A DNA stretch of 64,000 nucleotides from Roseateles depolymerans. GTDB taxonomy: Bacteria > Pseudomonadota > Gammaproteobacteria > Burkholderiales > Burkholderiaceae_C. Numbering within the stretch: the first letter of the stretch is position 1; each line of letters opens with the position of its first letter. A program made the translations under genes and the position numbers. The stretch covers positions 310,001-374,000 of the forward strand of contig NZ_QUMT01000004.1 of the NCBI RefSeq assembly GCF_003387155.1, read 5' to 3'. Shown in pieces: positions 45,461-53,339 of the stretch. Below the pieces are notes generated by a model. It saw only the letters and a list, made by a program, of their open reading frames with translations, did not search any database and had not been told where the DNA came from.

Positions 45461-46090
45461 GGCCGCGATGCTAGGGGCAGGGCGGAGTCCTCACAAGCGC
45501 TGAGGGCACTGGAAGGCAAGCGCTTTCCTGAGGCGTTTGCTGAGGCCGTTGCTGAGCACCCCGAAACGGTGGGGCGCAAGCGCATTCCTTGTTTCCTTAC
45601 TTGCGGATGGGAAGGAACACGGTGATGCGGAAAGCCCGGTTATCTGAAGATCGGAAAGCCGGTGTCACGCGACATCCTTGAAACGCTGAAAGCGCTGGGA
45701 AAGGAAGGTGGGAAGTCGACGTCGCCCCCTGGCGTGAGGATGAAGGCGCGCAATACCTGGAAAGCGGCAGAAAGGCGATGGAAAGGGCCCGCGGGGCCCG
45801 TCATTCGCAAAACGCCCGGAAATGGCGGCGAAGAAACGTCGACACCCGGTTTGGGCGCGGCAGATCCGGCATCAAGGCGCGCGGCCAAGCCCGGCAATCG
45901 GCCCGGAAAAACGTCGACACCCCGATATCGCGATTCGTGGGTCAAAAAACGCACCGAAAAACATGGAGAGGGGAAGAGCGCCTGGGCCTCCCATTCGCCA
46001 TCCGGGCTCAGAAAAATGCGCAGACCCTGACAATCCCTGACAAGGTCGGGCCGGGTAAGCGCGCCAGCGTCCGCCGGCCCTTCACCAAGT
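45461..46090. other. intergenic region with spaced GTCGAC motifs
   Basis: About 630 bp without a convincing gene. The 14-mer AAACGTCGACACCC occurs at 45834-45847 and 45909-45922, exactly 75 bp apart, and a related AAGTCGACGTCGCCCCC lies near 45713. Frames are open on both strands across the repeats (45662-46030 plus, 45640-45954 minus) but have no family features. G+C and purine content differ from the flanking genes. Confidence 0.5.
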
Positions 46091-46537
46091 TCAGCCGTTG
46101 GGAATATCCGGCTCCACCAACAGCGTCAGCAACTGCAGCGATTCCTGCCAGCCCAGATGGCAGGCCTCCGGCGGGATCATGTCCGGGATGCCTTCCTGCG
46201 TCACGCTCAGCTCGGTCCCGCAGAACACCGCCTTGAAGACCACCGTGGTGATCATCTGGCCGGGGAGGTGGGTGTCGTCGAACTGGCTGCTGTAGCGCAG
46301 ACGGGCGCCGGATTTCACCTCGAGATATTCCCCGCCGAAGCTGTGCACCGCCTGGCCGGCGAAGTTGGTGAAGGACATGCGCCAGCGGCCGCCCTCCCGC
46401 ACATCCATCTCATGCACCTGGCCGACAAAGCCGTGGGGCGGCAGCCATTTGTTCATGGCCAGCGGGTCGGTGAAGGCGCGATAAAGGCGCTCGGGTGGCG
46501 CCTTGATGACGCGATGAAGGTGGATGGTGTGGGGCAT
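46091..46537 (-). CDS. SRPBCC-family (AHSA1-like) protein
   Basis: A 148-residue START-like lipid or ligand-binding fold of the AHSA1 group: HRVIKAPPERLYRAFTDP at the N-terminus, KWLPPHGFVG, DVREGGRWRMSF, and a C-terminal helix GWQESLQLLTLLVEP. Biochemical role unknown. The start at 46537 has GGAG six bases upstream. Confidence 0.9.
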   Translation of the reverse strand: MPHTIHLHRVIKAPPERLYRAFTDPLAMNKWLPPHGFVGQVHEMDVREGGRWRMSFTNFAGQAVHSFGGEYLEVKSGARLRYSSQFDDTHLPGQMITTVVFKAVFCGTELSVTQEGIPDMIPPEACHLGWQESLQLLTLLVEPDIPNG

Positions 46538-46725
46538 GCTGTCTCCGTCAGGTGTTGGCGTCCCAGGGTCGCGGAAGAGCACCGAAGGGTGACCGCTTCC
46601 CTGGAGGCTGTGGACCCACCTTAGCGGCTGGCAGGGGCACTGGATAGGCGGGTCAGCCCACCCCTTCCGCGCCCTGCCAGCGGCCTGATTGCTGACGTAC
46701 GCCGCATGCCTGAAGGCTCAGGCCC

Positions 46726-47904
46726 TCACCGCTTCGACGGCTTTCCAATCCATGCCCGCATCACCCGGTAGGGCGGCCGACCTTCATCCGCACCGCCGGT
46801 GAAGGCCGGGGTCTTGTAGAGCTGGTTCACCGAGATGTAGAGCCAGTCGCCCTCGAAGTGATGCACGCTGTCGGGCCAGTCCAGCCGCTTGTCCCGCACC
46901 AGCGGCAGCACATGACCGCGGGCGTCGAGCTGGTCGATGCCCGACTCGTTCAGGTTGGTGAAGAAATGGCGGCCGTCGGCGGTGGTTGCGGCGCCGTCGG
47001 ACACCGGTTTGTCGCCCACGATGCGGATGGCCGCCGCGGTGGTGTCGTCACTCACCCCCGGGCGCAGCAGGGCCGCCGGCACGGCATACCAGTGCAGGCC
47101 GTTCATGGCGCCGAAGAACACCGTTTTGCGGTCCGCCGACAGGGTGATGGGATTGACCCCCACGCGCGCCGGTGCGCCCTGGAACTGGATCTCCTTGCCG
47201 CCGATGACCATGCGCGCCTGCGAATCCGCCTGCAGGGACGCATGTCCACTGAAGCGCCTTGCCTGGCCCGTGGCGGTATTGACGGCAATCAGCCCGGGGT
47301 TCGCAATGTCCGCGAGGTAGGCCCAGCCGTCCACGTCATCCACCGCCAGGTCCTGCACGAAGCTTCCCTTGGGCGCGATGTCCGCCGGCAGCTCGATGCG
47401 CTGCAGTCGGTTGCCGCTGCGGATGTCGAAGCTCCACAGGCGCGTTTTGCCCAGCTGCAGACCCATGTCGATGACCCACAGACGACCGCGGTGGTCGGCC
47501 TGCAGGCCCAGCGGGGAATCGATGCGGTCGTCGGACGGGCTGCCGGTGCCGCGCTGCAGCGTGGCATTCGGCCAGGGCCGGTAGCGGTTGGCACCGGTGA
47601 TCTCGATGAGCTGCGCATCTGCCGGCGCGCCGAGCGGATGCACGGTGGCAAACAGGCGGCCATCGGCGGCGGGTGCCACGTTGCCAGGGCGGATGGGCAA
47701 TTCGGCGACCACTTCCAGATCACCTGGCTGATAGGCACTGGCCGGCGTCGCGGACAGCGCCAGCGCGGCGCCCAAGGAGGCGCCCACAGCGGCCAGGCGC
47801 AGGGCTTGACGCACACTGCTGATGAAGCGGACGTGGGACGTTCGCGAAGGCGCGCTGGTGGATCGAGTGGTGATGCGCCGCGAGGCCTTGTGGCCAGAGG
47901 CCAT
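46726..47904 (-). CDS. exported major-royal-jelly-type beta-propeller protein
   Basis: About 392 residues with a signal peptide (LRLAAVGASLGAALALSATP, cut after ASA) and a six-bladed propeller of the royal jelly/yellow protein family (PF03022): LGLQADHRGRLWVIDMGLQ, DLAVDDVDGWAYLADIANPG, GVNPITLSADRKTVFFGAM. Bacterial members are sometimes described as dopachrome-tautomerase-like; activity here is unknown. The start is uncertain: 47904 leaves room for a promoter after the terminator at 47983-48003, while an ATG at 47961 and a GTG at 47832 are possible. Confidence 0.8.
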   Translation of the reverse strand: MASGHKASRRITTRSTSAPSRTSHVRFISSVRQALRLAAVGASLGAALALSATPASAYQPGDLEVVAELPIRPGNVAPAADGRLFATVHPLGAPADAQLIEITGANRYRPWPNATLQRGTGSPSDDRIDSPLGLQADHRGRLWVIDMGLQLGKTRLWSFDIRSGNRLQRIELPADIAPKGSFVQDLAVDDVDGWAYLADIANPGLIAVNTATGQARRFSGHASLQADSQARMVIGGKEIQFQGAPARVGVNPITLSADRKTVFFGAMNGLHWYAVPAALLRPGVSDDTTAAAIRIVGDKPVSDGAATTADGRHFFTNLNESGIDQLDARGHVLPLVRDKRLDWPDSVHHFEGDWLYISVNQLYKTPAFTGGADEGRPPYRVMRAWIGKPSKR

Positions 47905-47982
47905 GGTACCTGAAGCGCAGTGACCGGCCGGACGGCCCGGCAATGAAGGGAGGTTCTGCATGATGGGGTTCGGAAAGAGAAG

Positions 47983-48003
47983 AGGGTCGCAGTCTGCGAC
48001 CCT
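47983..48003 (-). terminator. rho-independent terminator of the LsfA-like operon
   Basis: AGGGTCGCA and TGCGACCCT form a perfect 9-bp stem around three bases. On the minus strand CTTCTCTTTCC follows. It lies 68 bp past the peroxiredoxin stop. Confidence 0.75.
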
Positions 48004-48070
48004 TCCTCGTTTCAATGAACCCGGAGCGCCTTGAACCTCTTTCAAACGGCGCTTGAGAATCGATCGCCGG

Positions 48071-48721
48071 TCATCCGGCCGTGCGGCGCGGCAGCGAGGT
48101 GTAGCGCAGGTAAGGACGCACAGCCTCCCACCCCTGCGGGAACTTCTGCTTCACCACCTCCGGGTCCTGCAGCGAGGGCACGATCACCACATCGTCCCCT
48201 TCCTTCCAGTTGGCGGGCGTGGCCACGCTGTGATGGTCGGTGAGTTGCAGTGAGTCGATGACCCGCAGGATCTCGTCGAAATTGCGCCCCGTCGACGCCG
48301 GGTAGGTGATGATCAGTCGGATCTTTTTCTGCGGATCGATCACGAACACCGACCGCACCGTGGCCGTGGTGCTGGCCTGCGGATGGATCAGGTCATAGAG
48401 CTGCGACACCTTGCGGTCCGCATCCGCCAGGATGGGGAAATTGACCTCGGTGTTCTGCGTGTCGTTGATGTCCGAGACCCATCGGTGGTGCGACTCGACC
48501 GGGTCGACCGACAGCGCAATCACCTTGGTGTTGCGGCGGGCAAAGTCGTCCTTGAGCTTGGCCGTGGTGCCCAGCTCCGTCGTGCAGACGGGCGTGAAGT
48601 CGGCGGGATGCGAGAAGAGCACGCCCCAGTGGTCTCCCAGCCACTCATGGAAGCGGATGGGGCCTTCGGTCGAGGCTTGTTCGAAGTCGGGGGCGGTGTC
48701 GCCCAGGCGCAGCGTGGCCAT
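48071..48721 (-). CDS. lsfA: LsfA-like 1-Cys peroxiredoxin (Prx6 type)
   Basis: A 216-residue peroxidase with the Prx6 site HPADFTPVCTTELG (Cys46, the only cysteine) and the C-terminal Prx6 domain (WKEGDDVVIVPSLQD). It reduces peroxides with an external thiol. In Pseudomonas, LsfA is made under sulfate starvation and its gene sits by the ssu sulfonate genes. Here it follows a RBBP9-like hydrolase and a Mop/TOBE protein like SsuF on the same strand, supporting a sulfur-starvation role. GGAG six bases before the ATG. Confidence 0.9.
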   Translation of the reverse strand: MATLRLGDTAPDFEQASTEGPIRFHEWLGDHWGVLFSHPADFTPVCTTELGTTAKLKDDFARRNTKVIALSVDPVESHHRWVSDINDTQNTEVNFPILADADRKVSQLYDLIHPQASTTATVRSVFVIDPQKKIRLIITYPASTGRNFDEILRVIDSLQLTDHHSVATPANWKEGDDVVIVPSLQDPEVVKQKFPQGWEAVRPYLRYTSLPRRTAG

Positions 48722-48785
48722 GTGAGTCTCCGTGGGATCAGGGTGAGGGTGGTGGGGGGTGAGCGGCTCGGGCCGGACCGCTGCG

Positions 48786-49478
48786 TCAGATCGAGAACGA
48801 CCACTCGAGGATGCTGGCCCGCTCCGGTCGTCGTGCCCGCGCCGCCCGCGCCCGGGCCGCCTCGACCCAGCGCTTGGCCAGCGGGAAGGGCCCGAAGCCG
48901 GACTCGGCATTGATGTGGCCGACCAGGCCCAGATTGCTGTAGCTGCTGCCCCAGCGGGTGGCCCAACGCAGGGCGCTGGCAGCACTCATCCAAGGGTCGC
49001 TCTGGCTGGCAATCAGCGCCGTGGGGCAGGGCAGGCGCTGATGCGGCAGCCGCTCGGACAAACCGAACTTCTCCGGCTCGGCTGGGGCCACCAGCAGCGC
49101 CTCGCGGATGGGCGCGTCGGGGTGCTGCTGCAGGAAATGCGCCAGGGCCAGGCATCCGAAGCTGTGGGCCACGGCCACCCATTCCCCGTCGCCGGCATGG
49201 TCCAGTCGCGTCTGGATCCGGTCGGACCAGCGCTCCAGGTCCGGCTGGCTGAAGTCCCGCTGGCGCACGCGGTGCGCGTCGCGGTACTGCTGCTCCAGCC
49301 AGGTCTGCCAATGGGCCGAGCCGCTGTCATGCAGTCCGGGAATGATCAGCAGTCGAGGGGCCTCGCTGCGCGTCTTGCCGGACAGCCGTCCGGTGGCCTG
49401 CGGGTTCAGCAGGCCACCCGCGGCCACAGCGTCGGCAGGCTCGGCGGAAGCGGCATCCCGGGGAAGGAGGGCAGCCAT
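48786..49478 (-). CDS. RBBP9/YdeN-family alpha/beta hydrolase
   Basis: A 230-residue serine hydrolase: IIPGLHDSGSAHWQTWLE near the start of the fold, nucleophile Ser in VAHSFGC, acid Asp in SQSDPWM and His in VGHINAESGFG. The first 40 residues are an Ala-rich extension. The natural substrate is unknown. It lies between the TOBE protein (10 bp) and the peroxiredoxin (64 bp) genes, all in one direction, suggesting an operon. Confidence 0.88.
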   Translation of the reverse strand: MAALLPRDAASAEPADAVAAGGLLNPQATGRLSGKTRSEAPRLLIIPGLHDSGSAHWQTWLEQQYRDAHRVRQRDFSQPDLERWSDRIQTRLDHAGDGEWVAVAHSFGCLALAHFLQQHPDAPIREALLVAPAEPEKFGLSERLPHQRLPCPTALIASQSDPWMSAASALRWATRWGSSYSNLGLVGHINAESGFGPFPLAKRWVEAARARAARARRPERASILEWSFSI

Positions 49479-49488
49479 GGCGGTCTCC

Positions 49489-49707
49489 TCAAAGTGTGGC
49501 CAGGGAGACTTCGGTGGACTTCACCAGGGCCACCACTTCCTTGCCCACGGTCAGGTTGAGTTCCTTGACCGATCGTGTGGTGATGACCGAGGTGACCACG
49601 AGACCCGCGGCGGTCTGCACGTCGACCTCGGAGACCACCGGGCCTTCGATGATTTCCTTGATGGTGCCGCGGAACTGGTTGCGGACATTGATCGCGCTGA
49701 TGCTCAT
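49489..49707 (-). CDS. Mop/TOBE-domain protein (SsuF-like)
   Basis: A 72-residue single TOBE (molbindin) domain: SAINVRNQFRGTIKEIIEG, VVSEVDVQTAAGLVVTSVIT, VKELNLTVGKEVVALVKSTE. Such proteins bind molybdate or related oxyanions. SsuF of Pseudomonas putida, needed for sulfonate use, has the same size and fold. As first gene of the operon with the LsfA-like peroxiredoxin it is a good SsuF candidate. The start at 49707 has GGAG eight bases upstream. Confidence 0.85.
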   Translation of the reverse strand: MSISAINVRNQFRGTIKEIIEGPVVSEVDVQTAAGLVVTSVITTRSVKELNLTVGKEVVALVKSTEVSLATL

Positions 49708-50137
49708 GACTGGGCTCCGAAAAGATGGCCTCAGCTTAGGCACCCCCCTTGTGTCAACCAACGAAGCCTTTGATCCAACTTCATGCGGCTAGCGCATAAG
49801 GCCCTGGGTTGACGTGGCGCGGGCGGGCCGATGGGGACGGCGTCCTCGGCTCGGTCCTCCGCGTTATCAACACATCCGTCCACAAGGTCATCCACAGGCT
49901 CAACCACAGGGTTGTTCACAGGCCGCGGCCGATGATGCGGCAGGGGAGGGGAGACGTACTGACCAAGGACCCGCTGTTTTCCGCATCGTCGTCAAACCCC
50001 GGCGGTTAAGCGCAAGTAAAGCCCGCCGGGCTGAGGATTCGCCCTGAACGACTGTCACGCAGGGCCGTGCACAATCGCTTCGCGCCGTGCCTGGAGCCTT
50101 CCGGGCGCAATCGATTGCCATCGCACCTCATCCCATC
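49708..50137. other. intergenic region with a phased DnaA-box-like array
   Basis: About 430 bp between divergent genes. The notable content is the 12-bp phased array at 49864-49923. Open frames on both strands through the array (for example 49809-50009) arise from the repeat and are not called. Confidence 0.6.
49864..49923 (+). repeat. five DnaA-box-like nonamers at exact 12-bp spacing
   Basis: Nonamers start at 49864, 49876, 49888, 49900 and 49912: TTATCAACA, CCGTCCACA, TCATCCACA, TCAACCACA, TTGTTCACA, each followed by three bases. Compared with TTATNCACA, three have one mismatch, one has two and one has three. No AT-rich unwinding element or dnaA gene is nearby. Confidence 0.75.
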
Positions 50138-51175
50138 ATGTTCACCACATTCACCCGCCACGCCGCAGTCATCGCGCTGCTGACAGCCAGTTGCAGCCAG
50201 GCCTTCGGTTATGGCGCCGTCGGGCACAACACCGTTGGCGAGATCGCCGACCAGCTGATCCAGGGCCACCGAGCGGCCGCCGAGGTGAAGCGCATCCTGG
50301 GCTCGGTCCCGCTGCGGGACATCGCCGTGTGGGACGACTGCGTCAAGGGCATCGATCCGCTCAAGGACTTCCAGTACACCTCCACCGGCCGCTTCCCCGA
50401 ATGCGCGGTGTTCGAGAACCCGGACGAAGAGGCCCGCATGCGGGCTTACGTGCAGCGCAACAACGAGCAGTGCAAGCCCAAGCCCGGCGACGAGAGCTGC
50501 CACAAGCAATATCACTATTCCAATGTGGCCCTGCAGCGTGGCCACTATGAAGCCGGTGCCGTGGGCACCAGCGACCATGACCTGGTGCCGGCGCTCAAGT
50601 CCGCCATCCAGGTGCTGCGCGGCGGCAAGGCCAATCCCCCGATGGATCTGACCGAGCGGGAAGCCCTGGCCCTGGTGGCCCACACCCTGGGCGACATGCA
50701 TCAGCCGCTGCACATGGGCTCGATCTATCTGGATGCGGACGGCAAGATCTACGACCCGGACAAGCAGGGCGCCGATCCACTGACCCACACCGTGGGGGCC
50801 AATGCCATCACTGTGCCGCGGGCCGATGGCTCCCCCGGCGGCAACCTGCACAGCTACTGGGACGGTCTGCCCAACCGGCTGACGGCCGCCCAACTGGCCG
50901 CTCTTCCGGCGCAGGCGCGCCTGGTGACGCCCACCGGCGGATCGCCGGACGGCTGGGTCGACGTCTGGGCCAGCGAGTCGCTTCTGGAAGCGCAGCTGGC
51001 CTTCGACGGGATGCGCTTTGGCCCGCGCCAGCAGACGCCGCGTGGCCCCCGCTGGGCCGCGACGCTGCCCGCCGACTACGACGCCCGCAGCACCGAGCAG
51101 GTTCGGCTGGAGCTGATCAAGGGCGGCGCACGTCTGGCGCAGCTGCTGATGAGCATCTGGCCCGACAAGCCCTGA
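50138..51175 (+). CDS. S1/P1-type zinc nuclease, exported
   Basis: A 345-residue secreted nuclease. A signal peptide ends SQAFG, then YGAVGHNTVGEIAD. Zinc-site motifs match the family: Asp in AVWDDCVK, His in QYHYSNVAL, HTLGDMHQPLH and GGNLHSYWDG. The family usually starts with Trp as a zinc ligand (WGxxGH); here that position is Tyr25. It should degrade single-stranded DNA and RNA outside the cytoplasm. The ATG at 50138 was chosen to fit the signal peptide. Confidence 0.9.
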   Translation: MFTTFTRHAAVIALLTASCSQAFGYGAVGHNTVGEIADQLIQGHRAAAEVKRILGSVPLRDIAVWDDCVKGIDPLKDFQYTSTGRFPECAVFENPDEEARMRAYVQRNNEQCKPKPGDESCHKQYHYSNVALQRGHYEAGAVGTSDHDLVPALKSAIQVLRGGKANPPMDLTEREALALVAHTLGDMHQPLHMGSIYLDADGKIYDPDKQGADPLTHTVGANAITVPRADGSPGGNLHSYWDGLPNRLTAAQLAALPAQARLVTPTGGSPDGWVDVWASESLLEAQLAFDGMRFGPRQQTPRGPRWAATLPADYDARSTEQVRLELIKGGARLAQLLMSIWPDKP

Positions 51176-51200
51176 TCCTGCCGCTGCCTGGTTCTGCTCG

Positions 51201-51226
51201 AAGCCCCGCTGGTCGGGGCTTTTTTT
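51201..51226 (+). terminator. rho-independent terminator
   Basis: AGCCCCG (51202-51208) pairs with CGGGGCT (51214-51220) and runs into six T. It lies 26 bp after the nuclease stop. Confidence 0.88.
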
Positions 51227-51492
51227 CGTCCTGCGCGAGAGGGACGGGGCGCCGCGACCGACGGCGATACCCCGCGCAGCGGTCGACCTGCCGCCCAGCC
51301 GGGCGAACTGCAGTCGCTTTCGGGTCGACGCCCGGTGCATGAAGGTGTGGACAGTTTTCTCACAACCGCTCATTTATCCACAGTCCGGCTGAGCAGCCCG
51401 AAGTTGTTGCCGAACCGTCCCGCTGTCATCCCTGGGTCCGCCCACATGGTTGCGGAACGCACAAGTCATTGAAGTCAAACGGCTTTTCAGGG

Positions 51493-51545
51493 TTGTCCAC
51501 AGAAATGGTCGACCTCTATTACTGCAACTAAGGAGATATACAAGA
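51493..51545 (+). promoter_or_regulatory. promoter-like module A with TTGTCCACA
   Basis: TTGTCC (possible -35, overlapping a DnaA-box-like TTGTCCACA) and TATTAC 18 bp later (possible -10), then AAGGAGATATACAAG. It aligns without gaps to module B at 53516-53568. It lies about 40-90 bp before the QueD-like start. Confidence 0.5.
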
Positions 51546-51585
51546 CAAGGGGGGTAAGAAAAACCGGGCGTGTCACACTCTCGGG

Positions 51586-52698
51586 ATGTCTGCTTTTCCT
51601 TCCTCCCTGTTCACGGCGTCCGCGGGCTTCGAGTCCGCATGTCACATCGACGCCTTGCCTGAGAGCCATCGCAGCCGCCGGCTGCATGGCCACAGTTATC
51701 TGGCCACCGTGCGCGCCGAACTGCCCGCGGGCTGGGCACCGTTCCCTGGCGGCGAAGTGCATGCGCTGCGCGAATGCCTGGAGCGCTGCATCGCCCCGCT
51801 GGACCATGCGCTGTTGAACGACCACATCGCCCAACCCACCGACGAGAACATTGCCCGCTGGATCCGCAGCCGGCTGGTGGACGAATTCGGCGTACCGGGC
51901 ATCAGCCAGGTCGGCATCCAGAGCACCACCCACTGCGGCGTCGACCTCGACGCGCAGGGACAGGCCCATGTCTGGCGCCGCTACCGCTTCCAGGCCGCGC
52001 ATCAGCTGCCCAACGTACCGATGGGCCACAAGTGTGGTCGCATGCATGGCCACGGCTTCGAGCTGATCCTGCATGCGAACCAGGACCTGGGTGAACGGGA
52101 CCTGAGCATCGACTATGACCGTCTGGACGAGATCTGGGCGCCGTTCCATGCGCAGCTGAACTACCAGTGCCTCAACGAGATCGAAGGCCTGTCCAACCCG
52201 ACCAGCGAAATCATTTCCTCCTGGCTGTGGGCCCGCATCAAGCCCCAACTGCCGGAGCTGAGCTGGGTGACGGTCTACGAGACCGGCTCCAGCGGCGCCA
52301 ACTTCGATGGCGAGCGTTACCGGATCTGGAAGGAATTCACCCTGGACAGCGCGGTGAAACTGCGCCGCGCGCCCGGTGACCATCCGCTGGCCGGCATTCA
52401 CGGCCACACCTTCACGCTGCGGCTGCACCTGAGCGCGCTGCTGGACCAGGTCTACGGCTGGGCGATGGACTTCGGCGATGTGAAGCGGCTGTTCGATCCG
52501 ATCTTCAAGTCGCTGGACCACCATCCGCTGCACGAGATCCCCGGCCTGGCCGATACCGACACGGCGACGCTCGCCGCCTGGATCCTCGAGCAGTCGCGCG
52601 CGCAGTTGCCGCCACTGGAGCGGGTCGACCTCTACGAGACCCGCGGAAGCGGTGCCATCGTCAGCCTGGTGCCGTTCGAGGAGCTGATTCCGGTATGA
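51586..52698 (+). CDS. queD: QueD-like protein with three tandem PTPS-fold repeats
   Basis: 370 residues, about three times the usual 120 of 6-carboxytetrahydropterin synthase. Repeat 1 (about 8-125) keeps zinc ligands His20, His34, His36 and Asp73-His74, but lacks the catalytic Cys and Glu. Repeat 2 (about 130-245) has His139, Cys150 (GHKCGRMHGH), His154, His156 and Glu232, but Asn192-Tyr193 replace the Asp-His pair. Repeat 3 (about 250-368) has His272, His274, Asp311-His312 and Glu351, but lacks the first zinc His and the Cys. Active sites of this fold form between subunits of a trimer, so the chain may build one trimer ring with a composite site. It overlaps queE by 4 bp and should make 6-carboxytetrahydropterin for queuosine. 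Confidence 0.88.
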   Translation: MSAFPSSLFTASAGFESACHIDALPESHRSRRLHGHSYLATVRAELPAGWAPFPGGEVHALRECLERCIAPLDHALLNDHIAQPTDENIARWIRSRLVDEFGVPGISQVGIQSTTHCGVDLDAQGQAHVWRRYRFQAAHQLPNVPMGHKCGRMHGHGFELILHANQDLGERDLSIDYDRLDEIWAPFHAQLNYQCLNEIEGLSNPTSEIISSWLWARIKPQLPELSWVTVYETGSSGANFDGERYRIWKEFTLDSAVKLRRAPGDHPLAGIHGHTFTLRLHLSALLDQVYGWAMDFGDVKRLFDPIFKSLDHHPLHEIPGLADTDTATLAAWILEQSRAQLPPLERVDLYETRGSGAIVSLVPFEELIPV

Positions 52699-53339
52699 CC
52701 TACGCCGTCAAGGAAATGTTCTACACCCTGCAGGGGGAGGGCGCCCAGGCCGGTCGTGCCGCCGTGTTCTGCCGCTTTGCAGGCTGCAACCTGTGGTCGG
52801 GAAGGGAGCAGGACCGCGCAGACGCCGTCTGCACCTTCTGCGACACCGACTTCGTGGGCACCGATGGCCAGGGCGGCGGCAAGTTCGCCACCGCCGAGGC
52901 GCTGGCCGATGCGGTGGCCGCCAAATGGCCGCAGGGCCCCCAAGGCCAGGCAGGACGCCCCTACGTGGTCTGCACGGGCGGCGAGCCGCTCCTGCAGCTG
53001 GATACGGCGTTGATCGAGGCCCTGCATGCCCGGGGCTTCGAGGTGGCCGTCGAGACCAATGGCACCCAGCCCGCACCGGAAGGCCTGGACTGGATCTGCG
53101 TCAGCCCGAAGGCCGATGCGGAACTGGTGCTGACCCGTGGGCACGAGCTCAAGCTGGTCTATCCGCAGCCGCTGGCGCAGCCGGAGCGATTCGCGGGCCT
53201 GGCCTTCGACCACTTCTTCCTGCAACCGATGGACTCGGTCCTGCAGAAGCAGCACATCAAGGCCGCAGTGGCCTACTGCATGGACCATCCGCAGTGGCGT
53301 TTGTCCATCCAGATGCACAAGGTCGTGGGCATCGACTGA
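52695..53339 (+). CDS. queE: 7-carboxy-7-deazaguanine synthase QueE (radical SAM)
   Basis: A 214-residue radical SAM enzyme that converts 6-carboxytetrahydropterin to 7-carboxy-7-deazaguanine, the step after QueD. Opening YAVKEMFYTLQGEGAQAGR is typical. The cluster cysteines are Cys31, Cys46 and Cys49, a CX14CX2C pattern known from Burkholderia-type QueE rather than CX3CX2C. CTGGEPLLQ and the C-terminal HPQWRLSIQMHKVVGID fit. Start overlaps the queD stop (ATGA). Confidence 0.95.
   Translation: MTYAVKEMFYTLQGEGAQAGRAAVFCRFAGCNLWSGREQDRADAVCTFCDTDFVGTDGQGGGKFATAEALADAVAAKWPQGPQGQAGRPYVVCTGGEPLLQLDTALIEALHARGFEVAVETNGTQPAPEGLDWICVSPKADAELVLTRGHELKLVYPQPLAQPERFAGLAFDHFFLQPMDSVLQKQHIKAAVAYCMDHPQWRLSIQMHKVVGID

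Larger units (their letters stand above)
51176..51585. other. intergenic region upstream of the QueD-like gene
   Basis: About 410 bp with the nuclease terminator, a perfect DnaA-box consensus TTATCCACA at 51374-51382, and a promoter-like module at 51493-51545 that is repeated before the MazG-like gene. Confidence 0.6.

Noticed and set aside
49809-50009. Small open frames on both strands through the 12-bp array
   Set aside because: They arise from the 12-bp (four-codon) period and have no ribosome site or family.
51493-51545. preQ1 riboswitch before the QueD-like gene
   Set aside because: The module lacks the short hairpin with A-rich tail of preQ1 riboswitches, and the same module precedes an unrelated MazG-like gene.
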